In this document: piece after piece, positions 35,973 through 45,180 of the stretch
How positions within the stretch are numbered: the stretch's first letter is position 1
How the letters are laid out: every line of letters begins with the position of its first letter
Source: an uncultured Pseudohongiella sp.
Lineage (GTDB): Bacteria > Pseudomonadota > Gammaproteobacteria > Pseudomonadales > Pseudohongiellaceae
NCBI GenBank assembly: GCA_951812715.1
Contig: OX638323.1
Span: 1,902,577-1,966,576, forward strand
Length of the DNA stretch: 64,000 nt
Direction of reading: 5' to 3'
Program-made: the position numbers and the translations under genes
Notes under the pieces: model-generated
The model's input: only the letters and a program-made list of their open reading frames with translations
What the model was told of the DNA's origin: nothing
Database searches by the model: none

Positions 35973-36152
35973 GGAGGGCCTTTTCGCTACATTTCGCCTC
36001 GACATCCATGTCGAAGCTCAATTGGGGTCGTCATTGCTTTGGATCCAGTCGCCGAGCATAGCTTGGCGCCGTTCCGGCCGCGCTCGAAGCTGACCGCTTC
36101 GAAAAGCCCATCCATGGCTCGCAACGACTCCCACGACGCGAAAAGGCCCTCC
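35973..36152 (+). repeat. Family A repeat copy 4 enclosed by inverted repeats
   Basis: Perfect 15-bp inverted repeat: GGAGGGCCTTTTCGC at 35973-35987 and GCGAAAAGGCCCTCC at 36138-36152, with imperfect extension on both outer sides. Inside lies a diverged family A core: CCGAGCATAGCTTGGCGCCG, then GCTCGAAG and CGCTTCGAAAAG (36045-36113). The arrangement resembles a small non-autonomous element. It occupies the 35882-36343 gap between gcdH and uvrD, which has no gene. Confidence 0.6.
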
Positions 36153-36343
36153 GTCTCACGACCCCTGACATTACGCCAGCCCGTTGTACTGTTCCGGCAA
36201 TGCCGTCGCTTCAGGACGCCCACGTCACGCTTCTCGCTTGCGGCGGTTCCAGGCGCGTCCCGCCCGCCACGCGAGCAGGAAGATTTGGGGTGGCGTTCTG
36301 CGCTTGTTTCATGCAACTGGCTGGCCTTTTGTTAGAATGGCGC

Positions 36344-38569
36344 ATGGATTCCGCCCCCATTCTTGATCCCCTCAACGAACAGCAGCGCGAAGCGGTTACC
36401 AGCCAGGCCCAGAACCTGCTGGTGCTGGCCGGCGCCGGCAGCGGCAAGACCCGGGTGCTGGTGCATCGCATCGGCTGGCTGCTTGCGACCGGGCAGGCGT
36501 CGCCGTTCGAGCTGCTGGCGGTGACTTTTACCAACAAGGCGGCGCGGGAGATGCGCGAACGGGTTGAGATCTTGCTGGCGGCCGGTCTGGCCGAAGGCGG
36601 CAATGAGGTGGCCGGCGGTCTGGTTCGGGGCATGTGGATCGGCACTTTTCATGCCCTGGCGCGGCGGTTGCTTATGACGCACCGGAGCGAGGCCGGATTT
36701 CCCGATGGCTTTACCGTAATCGACAGCGACGATCAGTTGCGCATGATCAAGCGGCTGGCGCGGGACATGAATATCGACGACTCACGCTGGCCGGCGCGGC
36801 GATGCCAGTGGGCCATCAACTCCTGGAAAGAGGAGGGATTGCGGCCCGGCAATATCGAGCCGGGACAGGATGCGCGTTCGCGCGACCTGCTCGAACTCTA
36901 TGACACATACCAAAGCGCCTGTGAGCGAGGCGGCATGGTCGATTTCGCCGAGTTGCTGTTACGCGCCCATGAACTCTGGCTCAACAATCCGCAACTGCTG
37001 GCGCACTACCAGAATCGCTTTCGCAACATTCTCGTCGACGAGTTCCAGGACTGCAATTCGATCCAGTACGCCTGGGTCCGGGTACTGGCGGGGAACGATG
37101 GCCGCGTGACCGTCGTCGGTGACGATGACCAGTCCATCTATGGCTGGCGTGGCGCCAAGGTCGAGTACATCCAGCAGTTTCAAGGCGATTTCCCGGATGC
37201 GCATCTGCTGCGGCTGGAACGGAATTACCGCTCGACTTCGAATATTCTGAACGTCGCCAATCAACTCATCGCCCACAATCGCGAACGTCTCGGCAAGACA
37301 TTGTGGACCGACGCCGGCGATGGCGAACTGGTGGGCTTGTACGATGCCTTCAATGAACAGGATGAGGCGCGCTTCATCGCCGAGCGGGTCGCGACCTGGT
37401 TCGGTCAAGGAGAGCGATATGCCGACGCCGCGGTGCTTTATCGCTCCAACGCCCAGTCGCGAGAACTCGAAGATGCGTTATTGCGCGTCAACATCCCCTA
37501 CCGTATCTACGGCGGCCTGCGATTTTACGAGCGGCTGGAAATCAAGAATGCACTGGCGTATTTGCGTCTGCTGATCAATCGCCACGACGACGCCGCGCTG
37601 GAGCGGGTAATCAACGTGCCGACGCGGGGCATCGGCGACCGCACCGTGGATACGATCCGGCAACTTGCGCGCCAGCACCAGAGTTCACTCTGGGACGCCT
37701 GTGTCAGATGCGTAAACGGCGATGTTCTTGCGGCACGGGCATCGGCCGCGGTGCTGCGGTTCCTGCAACTGGTCGATGCCCTGCAAGGCGAATCCGCGAA
37801 GTTGGATTTGCCGGAGCAAGCCAAGTTCGTGATTGAAAGCAGCGGTCTCATCGAACATCACGAAAAGGAAGGCGGCGAAATCGCGCAAAACCGGCTCGAA
37901 AACCTGGAAGAACTGGTCAATGCGGCTGGCGGTTTCGCCGAATTGGCGGAACTCCACGAGGCCGATGAAAGAAATCTGCTGTCCGAATTCCTCGACCAGG
38001 CCGCGCTTGACGCTGGCGACGCCCAGGCCGGGGAAGACAGCGACGCGGTTCAGTTAATGACGCTGCACTCGGCCAAGGGGCTGGAGTTTCCGCTGGTTTT
38101 CCTCGCCGGCATGGAAGAGGGCTTGTTCCCGCACCGGATGTCCATGGAAGACCCGAACGGCCTCGAAGAAGAGCGCCGGCTCTGCTACGTAGGCATCACC
38201 CGTGCCCGGAAGAAACTCTATCTGACCCATGCCGAGTCGCGTCGCCTTCACGGCCATACCAACTTGAGCATGGCGTCTCGTTTCATCAGCGAGATTCCCC
38301 GCAATCTGGTCGAAAACCTGCGGCTGCGCGCCCAGGTTCGGCGGCCGCGCTGGTCGGCCAATATCCCGCGTGCGCCCAGGCCCGTGCCCAGGCCGGAACC
38401 GGGGGGATTGCCTCTCGGACAGCGCGTTGCGCACAACAAATTCGGCGAAGGGGTCGTGCTGCAAAGCGAAGGCAATGGCGAAAACGCTCGCGTACAGGTA
38501 AATTTCGACACTGCCGGAAGCAAATGGCTGGCCTTGTCCCACGCCAAACTGACACTGATCGGGCCCTGA
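36344..38569 (+). CDS. uvrD: DNA helicase II, UvrD
   Basis: Superfamily 1A 3'-5' helicase for nucleotide excision and mismatch repair. 741 residues (E. coli 720). Motif I AGAGSGKT is at 29-36, followed by motif II DEFQDCN, motif III VGDDDQSIYGWRGA, motif IV-type LERNYRST, motif V LMTLHSAKGLEFPLVFLAGM and motif VI CYVGITRARKKLYLTHAESR. The C-terminal segment LPLGQRVAHNKFGEGVVL and QVNFDTAGSKWLAL is the Tudor-like tail typical of UvrD. The ATG at 36344 gives the conserved MDSAPILDPLNEQQREAV start; the frame is open further upstream but with no conserved sequence. The TRAP solute-binding gene follows after 16 bases. Confidence 0.97.
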   Translation: MDSAPILDPLNEQQREAVTSQAQNLLVLAGAGSGKTRVLVHRIGWLLATGQASPFELLAVTFTNKAAREMRERVEILLAAGLAEGGNEVAGGLVRGMWIGTFHALARRLLMTHRSEAGFPDGFTVIDSDDQLRMIKRLARDMNIDDSRWPARRCQWAINSWKEEGLRPGNIEPGQDARSRDLLELYDTYQSACERGGMVDFAELLLRAHELWLNNPQLLAHYQNRFRNILVDEFQDCNSIQYAWVRVLAGNDGRVTVVGDDDQSIYGWRGAKVEYIQQFQGDFPDAHLLRLERNYRSTSNILNVANQLIAHNRERLGKTLWTDAGDGELVGLYDAFNEQDEARFIAERVATWFGQGERYADAAVLYRSNAQSRELEDALLRVNIPYRIYGGLRFYERLEIKNALAYLRLLINRHDDAALERVINVPTRGIGDRTVDTIRQLARQHQSSLWDACVRCVNGDVLAARASAAVLRFLQLVDALQGESAKLDLPEQAKFVIESSGLIEHHEKEGGEIAQNRLENLEELVNAAGGFAELAELHEADERNLLSEFLDQAALDAGDAQAGEDSDAVQLMTLHSAKGLEFPLVFLAGMEEGLFPHRMSMEDPNGLEEERRLCYVGITRARKKLYLTHAESRRLHGHTNLSMASRFISEIPRNLVENLRLRAQVRRPRWSANIPRAPRPVPRPEPGGLPLGQRVAHNKFGEGVVLQSEGNGENARVQVNFDTAGSKWLALSHAKLTLIGP

Positions 38570-38585
38570 GCTCGTGGAAATCGCT

Positions 38586-39695
38586 ATGAGACTCCCTTCC
38601 CTGTTGTGCCTGTTCGCCTCATTGCTGTTGCTTGGCGCCTGCGGCGAATCGGCCGCGCCGGCGGCGACGGCTACGGCGCCGGCCCAGGAACAGGACGTCC
38701 ATGAATGGAAGATGATTACTTCCTGGCCGAAGAATCTGCCGGCTGTCGGCACTTCGCCGGAGGAGTTTTCGCGGCGCGTGGAGCGCATGACCAACGGCCG
38801 ACTGCTGATTCGCGTGTATGGCGCCAATGAACTGGTCGGCGGGCTGGAAGTGTTCGACGCGGTTTCCCAGGGGGTCGCCGAGATGGGCCATAGCGGCGCT
38901 TATTACTGGCAAGGCAAGATCGCCGCGACGCCGTTTTTCTCCAGCATTCCCTTCGGCCTCACCGGCTCGGAGCAGGACGCCTGGCTGTCCTATGGCGGCG
39001 GCAACGAATTGTGGCGCGAATTGTACGAGCCTTTCGGGCTAATCCCCGTGCGCGGCGGCAATTCGGGCACCCAGATGTTCGGCTGGTTCAATCGCGAGAT
39101 CAATTCGCTCGAAGACATGCAGGGCCTGAAAATGCGCATTCCCAGCCTCGGTGGCGAGGTTTTCCGCCGCGCCGGCGGCACCCCGGTCACGATGCAGGTC
39201 AGCGATGTATTCAACGCCTTGCAGACCGGCGTACTCGACGCCACCGAATTCATCAGCCCGTACAACGATCTGGCCGCCGGCTACCACACGGTGGCCAATT
39301 ACTACTATTACCCCGGCTGGCACGAGCCCGGTTCCACTCTGGAAACGGTAATCAACAAGGCCGCTTTCGACACCCTGCCGGCGGACCTCCAGGCAATCCT
39401 GCTCACCGCCACCGAGGCGATGAACCAGTTGCTGCACGACGAGCTGACCGCCAAGAACAACGAAGCGCTGCGCATCCTCGTCGAGGAGCACGGCGTGCAA
39501 TTGCGCAAACTGCCCGATGACGTGTTGATCGAGTTACGGCGAATCTCCGAGGAAGTCGTTCAGGAACTTGCGGCATCCGACCCCGCCGCGGCGCGAATCT
39601 TCAAATCCTGGAGCGAATTCCGCGAAGGCGTAATGAACTACCGCGCCATCGCCGAAGAAGCCTTCATCGAAGCTCGGCGGCTGCCGGCGAACTAG
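38586..39695 (+). CDS. TRAP transporter solute-binding protein (DctP/TakP-like), lipoprotein
   Basis: 369 residues. Lipoprotein signal with lipobox LLGAC (Cys19), so membrane-anchored in the periplasm. The DctP domain begins EWKMITSWPKNLPAVGTSPE and includes FFSSIPFGLTGSEQDAW, LKMRIPSLGGEVFRRAGG (the Arg that pairs with the substrate carboxylate) and the ALQTGVLDATEF block. The TSWPKNLP start and the YYYYPGWHEPGS block resemble 2-oxoacid/monocarboxylate binders such as TakP. The ATG at 38586 with TGGAAA upstream is preferred to the GTG at 38574. Its permease genes lie on the opposite strand and converge on it, an uncommon layout. Confidence 0.9.
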   Translation: MRLPSLLCLFASLLLLGACGESAAPAATATAPAQEQDVHEWKMITSWPKNLPAVGTSPEEFSRRVERMTNGRLLIRVYGANELVGGLEVFDAVSQGVAEMGHSGAYYWQGKIAATPFFSSIPFGLTGSEQDAWLSYGGGNELWRELYEPFGLIPVRGGNSGTQMFGWFNREINSLEDMQGLKMRIPSLGGEVFRRAGGTPVTMQVSDVFNALQTGVLDATEFISPYNDLAAGYHTVANYYYYPGWHEPGSTLETVINKAAFDTLPADLQAILLTATEAMNQLLHDELTAKNNEALRILVEEHGVQLRKLPDDVLIELRRISEEVVQELAASDPAAARIFKSWSEFREGVMNYRAIAEEAFIEARRLPAN

Positions 39696-39711
39696 TCTTT
39701 GCCGCGGATTG

Positions 39712-41079
39712 CTATCGCAGCAGGTTCGGCAGCGCGGTAGCGAGACCGGGCTGTAGCGCGAGCAGCAGCAATATTCCCAGTTGCATGATCACGAATGGTA
39801 TCGCGCCGCGGTAGATCGCGCCGGTCGGCAGGCTGTCCGGCGCGACGCTGCGCAGGTAGAACAGGGAGAAGCCGAAGGGCGGAGTAAGGAAGGAGGTTTG
39901 CAAGTTGACGCAGATCATCACTCCCAGCCAGACAGGGTCCACTCCCATGCCGAGCAGCGCCGGTCCGACCATGGGCACGACCAGGAAGGTTATTTCGATG
40001 AAATCGAGAATGAAGCCCAGCAGGAAAATTACCAGCATCACGATCAGGGTGGCCGAGAAAGCGCCCCCCGGCAGCCCGCTAAAGATCTCCTCGATCAACT
40101 GCTCGCCGCCGAAGCCGCGGAATACGGAAGAGAAAATCGTCGCGCCGACCAGGATCAAATACGCCATCGAGGTGAGGCGCACCGTTTCCAGCGAAACATC
40201 GCGCAATACTCCCAGATTCAGCTTGCGGCGGCCCAGCGCCAGCAGCGCCGCGCCGGTGGCGCCTACTCCGGCGGCTTCGGTCGGCGTAGCCAGGCCGAAC
40301 AGGATTGATCCGAGCACCGCGACCATCAACACCACGGGCGCCAGCAGGCCGCCGAACAGCTTTCTGAAAGATATTTCCCGTCCCTCGCGCTTGAGTGGCG
40401 GCGCCGCGTCCGGGTCCAGGGTGGCGACGATTCCCAGGTACAGCGCGTAAGCGAATACCAGCAGCAGCCCCGGCAGCACCGCGCCGGCGAAAAGATCGCC
40501 GATGGAAACGAAATCCGGCGCGAACGCCCCGGCATTCAATTGTGATTGCTGATAAGCGTTGCTGATGACTTCGCCGAGCAGGATCAGGCAAATCGAAGGC
40601 GGGATGATCTGGCCCAGGGTGCCGGTGGCGCAGATCGTGCCGCCGGCCAGCGACGGGCGATAGCCGGCCTTGAGCATGGTGGGAAGTGAAAGTATGCCCA
40701 TGGTCACGACCGTGGCGCCGACAATTCCGGTGCTTGCCGCCAGCAGCATCCCCACCAGCACCACCGAAATTCCCAGCCCGCCCGGCAGGCGGGCGAAAAC
40801 CGCCTCCATGCTTTCCAGCAATTCTTCGGCTATGCGGGATTTTTCCAGCATCGTGCCCATGAAGACGAACAGGGGCACGGCATAGAGATTCTGATTAACG
40901 AAGATGCCGTAGATGCGGTTCGGGATCAGGCCGAGAAAGGCGTCGTCGAAGACTCCGGCGGCCAGACCCAGGCCAGCGAACAACAATGAGACGCCGGACA
41001 ATGTCAGCGCCACCGGATAGCCTGCCAGCAACAACAGGCAAACGACCATAAACAGCGCCAGGGGCAGCAACTCGATCAT
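39712..41079 (-). CDS. TRAP transporter large permease (DctM)
   Basis: 455 residues of mostly hydrophobic sequence, about 12 membrane segments, with the DctM blocks VPLFVFMGTMLEKSRIAEEL, STGIVGATVVTMGIL, GTICATGTLGQIIPPSICLI, GLATPTEAAGVGATGAALLA and LQTSFLTPPFGFSLFYLRSV. It uses the sodium gradient to import the substrate delivered by the DctP protein. ATG at 41079. The small permease gene is upstream, separated by about 315 bases that hold a family A repeat instead of the usual close spacing. Confidence 0.94.
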   Translation of the reverse strand: MIELLPLALFMVVCLLLLAGYPVALTLSGVSLLFAGLGLAAGVFDDAFLGLIPNRIYGIFVNQNLYAVPLFVFMGTMLEKSRIAEELLESMEAVFARLPGGLGISVVLVGMLLAASTGIVGATVVTMGILSLPTMLKAGYRPSLAGGTICATGTLGQIIPPSICLILLGEVISNAYQQSQLNAGAFAPDFVSIGDLFAGAVLPGLLLVFAYALYLGIVATLDPDAAPPLKREGREISFRKLFGGLLAPVVLMVAVLGSILFGLATPTEAAGVGATGAALLALGRRKLNLGVLRDVSLETVRLTSMAYLILVGATIFSSVFRGFGGEQLIEEIFSGLPGGAFSATLIVMLVIFLLGFILDFIEITFLVVPMVGPALLGMGVDPVWLGVMICVNLQTSFLTPPFGFSLFYLRSVAPDSLPTGAIYRGAIPFVIMQLGILLLLALQPGLATALPNLLR

Positions 41080-41144
41080 GTTCGCGGATGCTCATGGTCC
41101 GGGCGCGTTCCGTCGCCGGCCGGGCGCTTTCCCGGCTTCCCCCG

Positions 41145-41280
41145 GGGTGGGGTGCGCTCGGCGCAGCCGAAAAATGCGCCGCTTTCAGGGCCGAACGAGT
41201 GGTCATGAATGGGCATGCGCTTTTCCGAAGGACGGCTTCGGGCGAAGTTCGAACGACGCCGGATAATGTTCGGTGACAGC
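41145..41280 (-). repeat. Dispersed intergenic repeat, family A, copy 5
   Basis: Minus strand: TCGTTCGAACTTCGCCCGAA, then GCCGTCCTTCGGAAAAGCGC, CGTTCGGCCCTGAAAGCGGC and GCATTTTTCGGCTGCGCCGA, in the same order as copies 1 and 2. It sits between the TRAP small and large permease genes, which normally touch, so it looks inserted. The rest of the 41080-41395 gap shows no gene. Confidence 0.65.
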
Positions 41281-41395
41281 GCCGTCGAGGCCGGAACCTG
41301 GAGACACCGGGAAGCCGCGCCAAGGGTAGCATGCGCCCTGATTGTCATGCCCTGTTCGGTCGCCTGCGACGACTGCCAAAACTTTGTGCGGCGCA

Positions 41396-41902
41396 TCATG
41401 CGCGGAATTTCCCGAGCGCGCGCAGGAATTCGGCCAAGCCTTGCAACAGCAATAGCCCCGCAAGCACTGGAATCAGCGTCTTGAGCAGAAACACGAATGG
41501 CAGTCCGCTGGATTCCGCCGACCCCTCGAAGCTGCGCCAGGACAGCGCGACATAGTCCCAACTCGACCAGATGATGAACACGCCGGTAACGCCAAGGAAG
41601 AAAACCGCGCCGAGCATGTCGACCAACGCCTGCCATTTGCCGGCAAGCCGGTTGTAGAAGAAATCCACCCGCACATGGCCCTGGGCTTTCAAGGTATAGG
41701 TGGCGCCGAAAGCGAACAGCGCCGAGTTGATGTATATGACCGATTCCTGCATGCCGATGTGACCGATGCTGAACAGGTAGCGCAGCAGCACGATCACAAC
41801 AACGACGAGTACTTCGATTACCGCCATCCAGCAGATGATGCGCCCCATTCTTTCGCTGAACGCGTCGATGGCGGAGACTACCGCCGCGTTTCGATCAGTC
41901 AT
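41396..41902 (-). CDS. TRAP transporter small permease (DctQ)
   Basis: 168 residues with four membrane segments (ICWMAVIEVLVVVVIVLLRY, INSALFAFGATYTLKAQGHV, LGAVFFLGVTGVFIIWSSWD, LLKTLIPVLAGLLLLQGLAE). The HVRVDFFYNRL block is the DctQ signature. Partner of DctM in the membrane. The ATG at 41902 overlaps the stop of an upstream small membrane protein gene (ATGA) and is preferred over the long N-terminal extension to 42103, which is only antisense sequence. Confidence 0.9.
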   Translation of the reverse strand: MTDRNAAVVSAIDAFSERMGRIICWMAVIEVLVVVVIVLLRYLFSIGHIGMQESVIYINSALFAFGATYTLKAQGHVRVDFFYNRLAGKWQALVDMLGAVFFLGVTGVFIIWSSWDYVALSWRSFEGSAESSGLPFVFLLKTLIPVLAGLLLLQGLAEFLRALGKFRA

Positions 41903-42261
41903 GACATCGTCCACACCCGCAGCAATTGCCAGCTCAGCAACAGCACGCCGCCGGTCAGCCCGATCATCGCCGCGCCGAGCAGCCACAACAGTCCGCGCTG
42001 CACGCTCCGCTTGAACCGTCGATGCCATGGCATTTCGCGCGTGGCCGGCGACGGGACCGATTCGAACAATCTGCCGAAGCTCAGCAGCGTAAGCGACCAG
42101 CACAGCGCCACCACGCCGGGCATCAGCCAGCGGTCATCGGCCAGCCAGGGATTCGACACCACGCTGGCCAGCGCCAGGGTGGCGGACGCCAGGGCGAGCA
42201 GCAGCCAAAACCGGCGAAACCGCTGGATAATGCCGGCAATACGCTGCAAGCGATCGATCAT
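41899..42261 (-). CDS. Small membrane protein coupled to the TRAP small permease
   Basis: 120 residues. Three to four hydrophobic segments: FWLLLALASATLALASVVS, MPGVVALCWSLTLLSFGRL and LLWLLGAAMIGLTGGVLLLS. I do not recognise a family. The start fits an ATG at 42261, and the stop overlaps the dctQ start by 4 bases, so translation is coupled. It could be an accessory subunit of this TRAP system or just the leading gene of the operon. No function is assigned. Confidence 0.7.
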   Translation of the reverse strand: MIDRLQRIAGIIQRFRRFWLLLALASATLALASVVSNPWLADDRWLMPGVVALCWSLTLLSFGRLFESVPSPATREMPWHRRFKRSVQRGLLWLLGAAMIGLTGGVLLLSWQLLRVWTMS

Positions 42262-42447
42262 GTTTTGCCCTCGGCAATCCCGGCCAAGCTTAACCCAGCG
42301 CCTGGTCGTCCGTCAGAAATTTGTCCGCACGCTAGCGAGCGCGCCGGCAACCCAGGGCTATCCGCGGGCAGCTCGAACAGGCTACAGCGGATAGCCCTGT
42401 TCCTCGTGTATCATTATTCCGCATTTTCGACTGAGAGACCGCCACAG

Positions 42448-43233
42448 ATGCTAACCGTAGTTTCGCCCGCCAAAACCCTGGACTTCGATTCGCGGGTGCG
42501 CACCCGCAAATTTTCCCAGCCGCGTTTTCTGGACGAGGCCGCCCGCCTTGCCGAACACATGAAAACGCTCGACCCCGCCAATCTGTCGGCGCTAATGGAC
42601 ATCAACCCCGATCTGGCGCAACTCAACTGGCAGCGCTATGCCTCGTGGCAGCCCAATTTCAACCTGCGCAATGCCCGGCAGGCCATCTTCGCCTTTCGCG
42701 GCGATGTCTATCTCGGTCTTCAGGCCGAGCAGTTCGGAACCGCGGAGCTGAATTTCGCGCAAAAACATCTGCGGATTCTGTCCGGACTCTATGGCATTTT
42801 GCGCCCACTCGACCTGATCCAGCCATATCGGTTGGAAATGGGCCGGCAGGTTTCGGTCGACGGCCACGACGGCCTGTACGATTTTTGGGGCGAACGGCTA
42901 ACGCATTCGATCAATGAAGACCTCGCGGCACAGCCCCAGAAGCGCAAACTGCTGATCAATCTGGCCTCCAATGAATATTTCCAGTCCATCCACAGCGGGA
43001 AACTCGAAGCGGATATCGTAACGCCGGTATTCAAGGACCAGACCGGCCGCGGCGTTTATCGGGTGCTCAGTTTCATGGCGAAACGGGCCCGGGGAGAAAT
43101 GGCCGCCTGGATCATCAAGCATCGCATCAACGCGCCCCATGCGCTGAAAAAGTTCAGCGAAGGCGGTTACCGCTTCAGCGAGGCCGAGTCGTCCCGCGAG
43201 CGCCTCGTCTTTCTGCGCGAGCGCACACCCTGA
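42448..43233 (+). CDS. yaaA: Peroxide stress protein YaaA (DUF328)
   Basis: 261 residues (E. coli 258). Begins MLTVVSPAKTLDF, then DINPDLAQLNWQRY, NARQAIFAFRGDVYLGLQAE, HLRILSGLYGILRPLDLIQP, YRLEMGR and LLINLASNEYFQSI, all family signatures. In E. coli YaaA limits free iron and DNA damage during hydrogen peroxide stress and binds DNA. The ATG at 42448 gives the conserved N-terminus. A methyltransferase gene follows after 11 bases and may be co-transcribed. Confidence 0.95.
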   Translation: MLTVVSPAKTLDFDSRVRTRKFSQPRFLDEAARLAEHMKTLDPANLSALMDINPDLAQLNWQRYASWQPNFNLRNARQAIFAFRGDVYLGLQAEQFGTAELNFAQKHLRILSGLYGILRPLDLIQPYRLEMGRQVSVDGHDGLYDFWGERLTHSINEDLAAQPQKRKLLINLASNEYFQSIHSGKLEADIVTPVFKDQTGRGVYRVLSFMAKRARGEMAAWIIKHRINAPHALKKFSEGGYRFSEAESSRERLVFLRERTP

Positions 43234-43244
43234 ATCGCGCCGCC

Positions 43245-43889
43245 ATGGAAGCGCTGCCATTCAGCCAGGCTTGCGAAAACAACAAAGGGCCCATTCTCTC
43301 CGTGTTGCAGCGCCATCTCGGCAGCGCGCGCTCACTGCTTGAGATCGGCTCCGGTACCGGCCAGCACGCGGAGTTTCTTGCCGGGCGCTTCCCCGGCATG
43401 AGTTGGCAGGCTTCGGATATCGCGGCGAATCTGCCAATGCTGCGGCCGCGCATCGCCCGCGCCGGCCTGGCCGAGCCCGCCGCGCTCGACGTGGACACGC
43501 CGGATTGGTCTTGCGCCAGCTATGACGCCATTTTCAGCGCCAACGTGCTGCATATCGTCGGCCGGCCGTCGGTCGAAAACTTCTTTCGAGGTCTTGGGCC
43601 ACATTTGAATCCGGACGGCCTATTGCTGATCTACGGTCCGTTTCGCTATCACAACGCCTACACATCCGAAAGCAATGCCCGGTTCGACCACTGGCTTAAA
43701 CAGCGCGACCCGGTCAGCGGCATTCGCGATTTCGAATGGGTCGATGCGCTGGCCGAAGAAGCCGGTCTGTTGCTGATGGAAGACAACGCCATGCCCGCCA
43801 ATAACCAGTTGCTGATTTGGCGCAAGAACCCCGAACAGGACCAACCACCTGTGCAACAGGGAGGCAGCGGGCTTCGCTCCGGCCAATAA
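43245..43889 (+). CDS. DUF938 class I SAM-dependent methyltransferase
   Basis: 214 residues. SAM-binding motif I LLEIGSGTGQHAEFLAGRFP is near 31-50, followed by WQASDIAANLPML and SYDAIFSANVLHIVG. The DUF938 signature continues with GLLLIYGPFRYHNAYTSESN and FDHWLKQRDPVSGIRDFEWV. Substrate unknown for the family. The N-terminal LPFSQACENNKGPIL is the conserved DUF938 start, supporting the ATG at 43245. Close behind yaaA. Confidence 0.92.
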   Translation: MEALPFSQACENNKGPILSVLQRHLGSARSLLEIGSGTGQHAEFLAGRFPGMSWQASDIAANLPMLRPRIARAGLAEPAALDVDTPDWSCASYDAIFSANVLHIVGRPSVENFFRGLGPHLNPDGLLLIYGPFRYHNAYTSESNARFDHWLKQRDPVSGIRDFEWVDALAEEAGLLLMEDNAMPANNQLLIWRKNPEQDQPPVQQGGSGLRSGQ

Positions 43890-43913
43890 TCGCGGCCGCG
43901 GCGCTGCCAGGGA

Positions 43914-45086
43914 TCAGCCACCGTCGCGATAGGGCAACAAGCGGCGCGCCGCCTGCTGGTATGCCTCGATATGAGTTCGCTCCTGCTTGACGAATCGGCC
44001 GACGGCACGGTCAAAATCCGCGTCCGCCAGCCAATGCGCGGACCAGGTCGTTACCGGCTCGAACCCCCGCTGAATCTTGTGTTCGCCTTGCGCGCCGGAG
44101 TCGAAGGCCTGCAAGCCATGCTCGATGGCATAATCCAGACCCTGGTAGTAGCAGGTTTCGAAATGCAGGAACTCGCGCTTTTCCCGGCAGCCCCAATAGC
44201 GGCCGAACAGGTTTTCGTCGTTGCGGAAAAACAGCGCCGCGGCGATGTCGCGGCCGCAAAGCTCCGCGCTGATCAGCAATAGCTGTTCCGGCATGGATGC
44301 CGCTACCAAATGGAAGAACTCCAGGCTGAGATAACCCTGCATGCCGCGCTGCAGATAGGTGTTCTGGTAATACAGAAAGAAGTCCGCCCATTGCGCTTCG
44401 CTGATGTCGGCGCCTTCGGTCACCGTGAAACGTATGTCCTGGTCGCGAACCCGCTGCCGCTCCTTGCGCAGATTCTTGCGCTTGCGCGAAGCCAGGGAAC
44501 CGAGAAAGTCATCAAAACTGTTGTAATCCCGATTGCGCCATTGAAACTGCGTGCCATGGCGAATGTGCATGCCCTGTCCGCGCAGCAGCCGGCATTCCTC
44601 CACGGTCGGAAACAGCACATGCCAGGAAGAAATGTTGTCGCGCAAGGCGCGCTGCTTGATCTTTTCGCCGATCAAAGGCATGTGGCCGGCGGCGTCGCCG
44701 AACAGGCGCGGTCCCGCCGAAGGCGTAAACGGCGAGGCGGTGACGAACTTCGGGTAATAGGTCAGGCCATGTTGCTGATAGGCGTTCGCCCAGGACCAGT
44801 CGAAAACGTATTCGCCCCAGCTATTGGTCTTGCAATACAAAGGCACGATGACCCGGCAACTTTCTTCCTTGCTGTCGTAAAGCGCCAAATGCCGCGGCAG
44901 CCAGCCACTCGCGGGGCCGGTGCAGCCGGTTTGTTCCAGCGCATGGAGGAATTCGTAGCGCATGAAGGGATTGCGGGTTCCGGTCAATGCGTTCCATGCA
45001 TCCCTGCCGATCTCGGTGATGGAATCCACGAAGCGGACGGTTACCGCTTCCGCTTTCTGGTGTTCGGTTGCATACCCTTCCGACAT
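43914..45086 (-). CDS. COG3146 GNAT/FemAB-like acyltransferase family protein
   Basis: 390 residues. Blocks typical of the family: NPFMRYEFLHALEQTGCTGP, WLPRHLALYDSKEESCRVIV, YVFDWSWANAYQQHGLTYYP, FTPSAGPRLF, RKRKNLRKERQRV, GRYWGCREKREFLHFETCYY, GLDYAIEHGLQAFDSGAQGE and HKIQRGFEPVTTWSAHW. These resemble peptidoglycan interpeptide-bridge (FemAB) enzymes, but the reaction is not established. The ATG at 45086 gives a sensible start; the frame extends to 45236 but would overlap the divergent hexR-like gene. Confidence 0.88.
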   Translation of the reverse strand: MSEGYATEHQKAEAVTVRFVDSITEIGRDAWNALTGTRNPFMRYEFLHALEQTGCTGPASGWLPRHLALYDSKEESCRVIVPLYCKTNSWGEYVFDWSWANAYQQHGLTYYPKFVTASPFTPSAGPRLFGDAAGHMPLIGEKIKQRALRDNISSWHVLFPTVEECRLLRGQGMHIRHGTQFQWRNRDYNSFDDFLGSLASRKRKNLRKERQRVRDQDIRFTVTEGADISEAQWADFFLYYQNTYLQRGMQGYLSLEFFHLVAASMPEQLLLISAELCGRDIAAALFFRNDENLFGRYWGCREKREFLHFETCYYQGLDYAIEHGLQAFDSGAQGEHKIQRGFEPVTTWSAHWLADADFDRAVGRFVKQERTHIEAYQQAARRLLPYRDGG

Positions 45087-45180
45087 TTCTTGTCTCGCCG
45101 CTGACCGCCGCCGCGCGGAATGTGCGCTGCTGGCCCGGTTACAGTAGCATTGTACCGATTCTCGCCCGGCGGCCCAGCAC

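Noticed and set aside
15041..41280. Repeats as a CRISPR array
   Set aside because: Copies are kilobases apart, in both orientations and without regular spacers.
41899..42103. N-terminal extension of the TRAP small permease to 42103
   Set aside because: The extension is antisense to the upstream membrane protein gene and has no family sequence; ATG at 41902 with the ATGA overlap is better.
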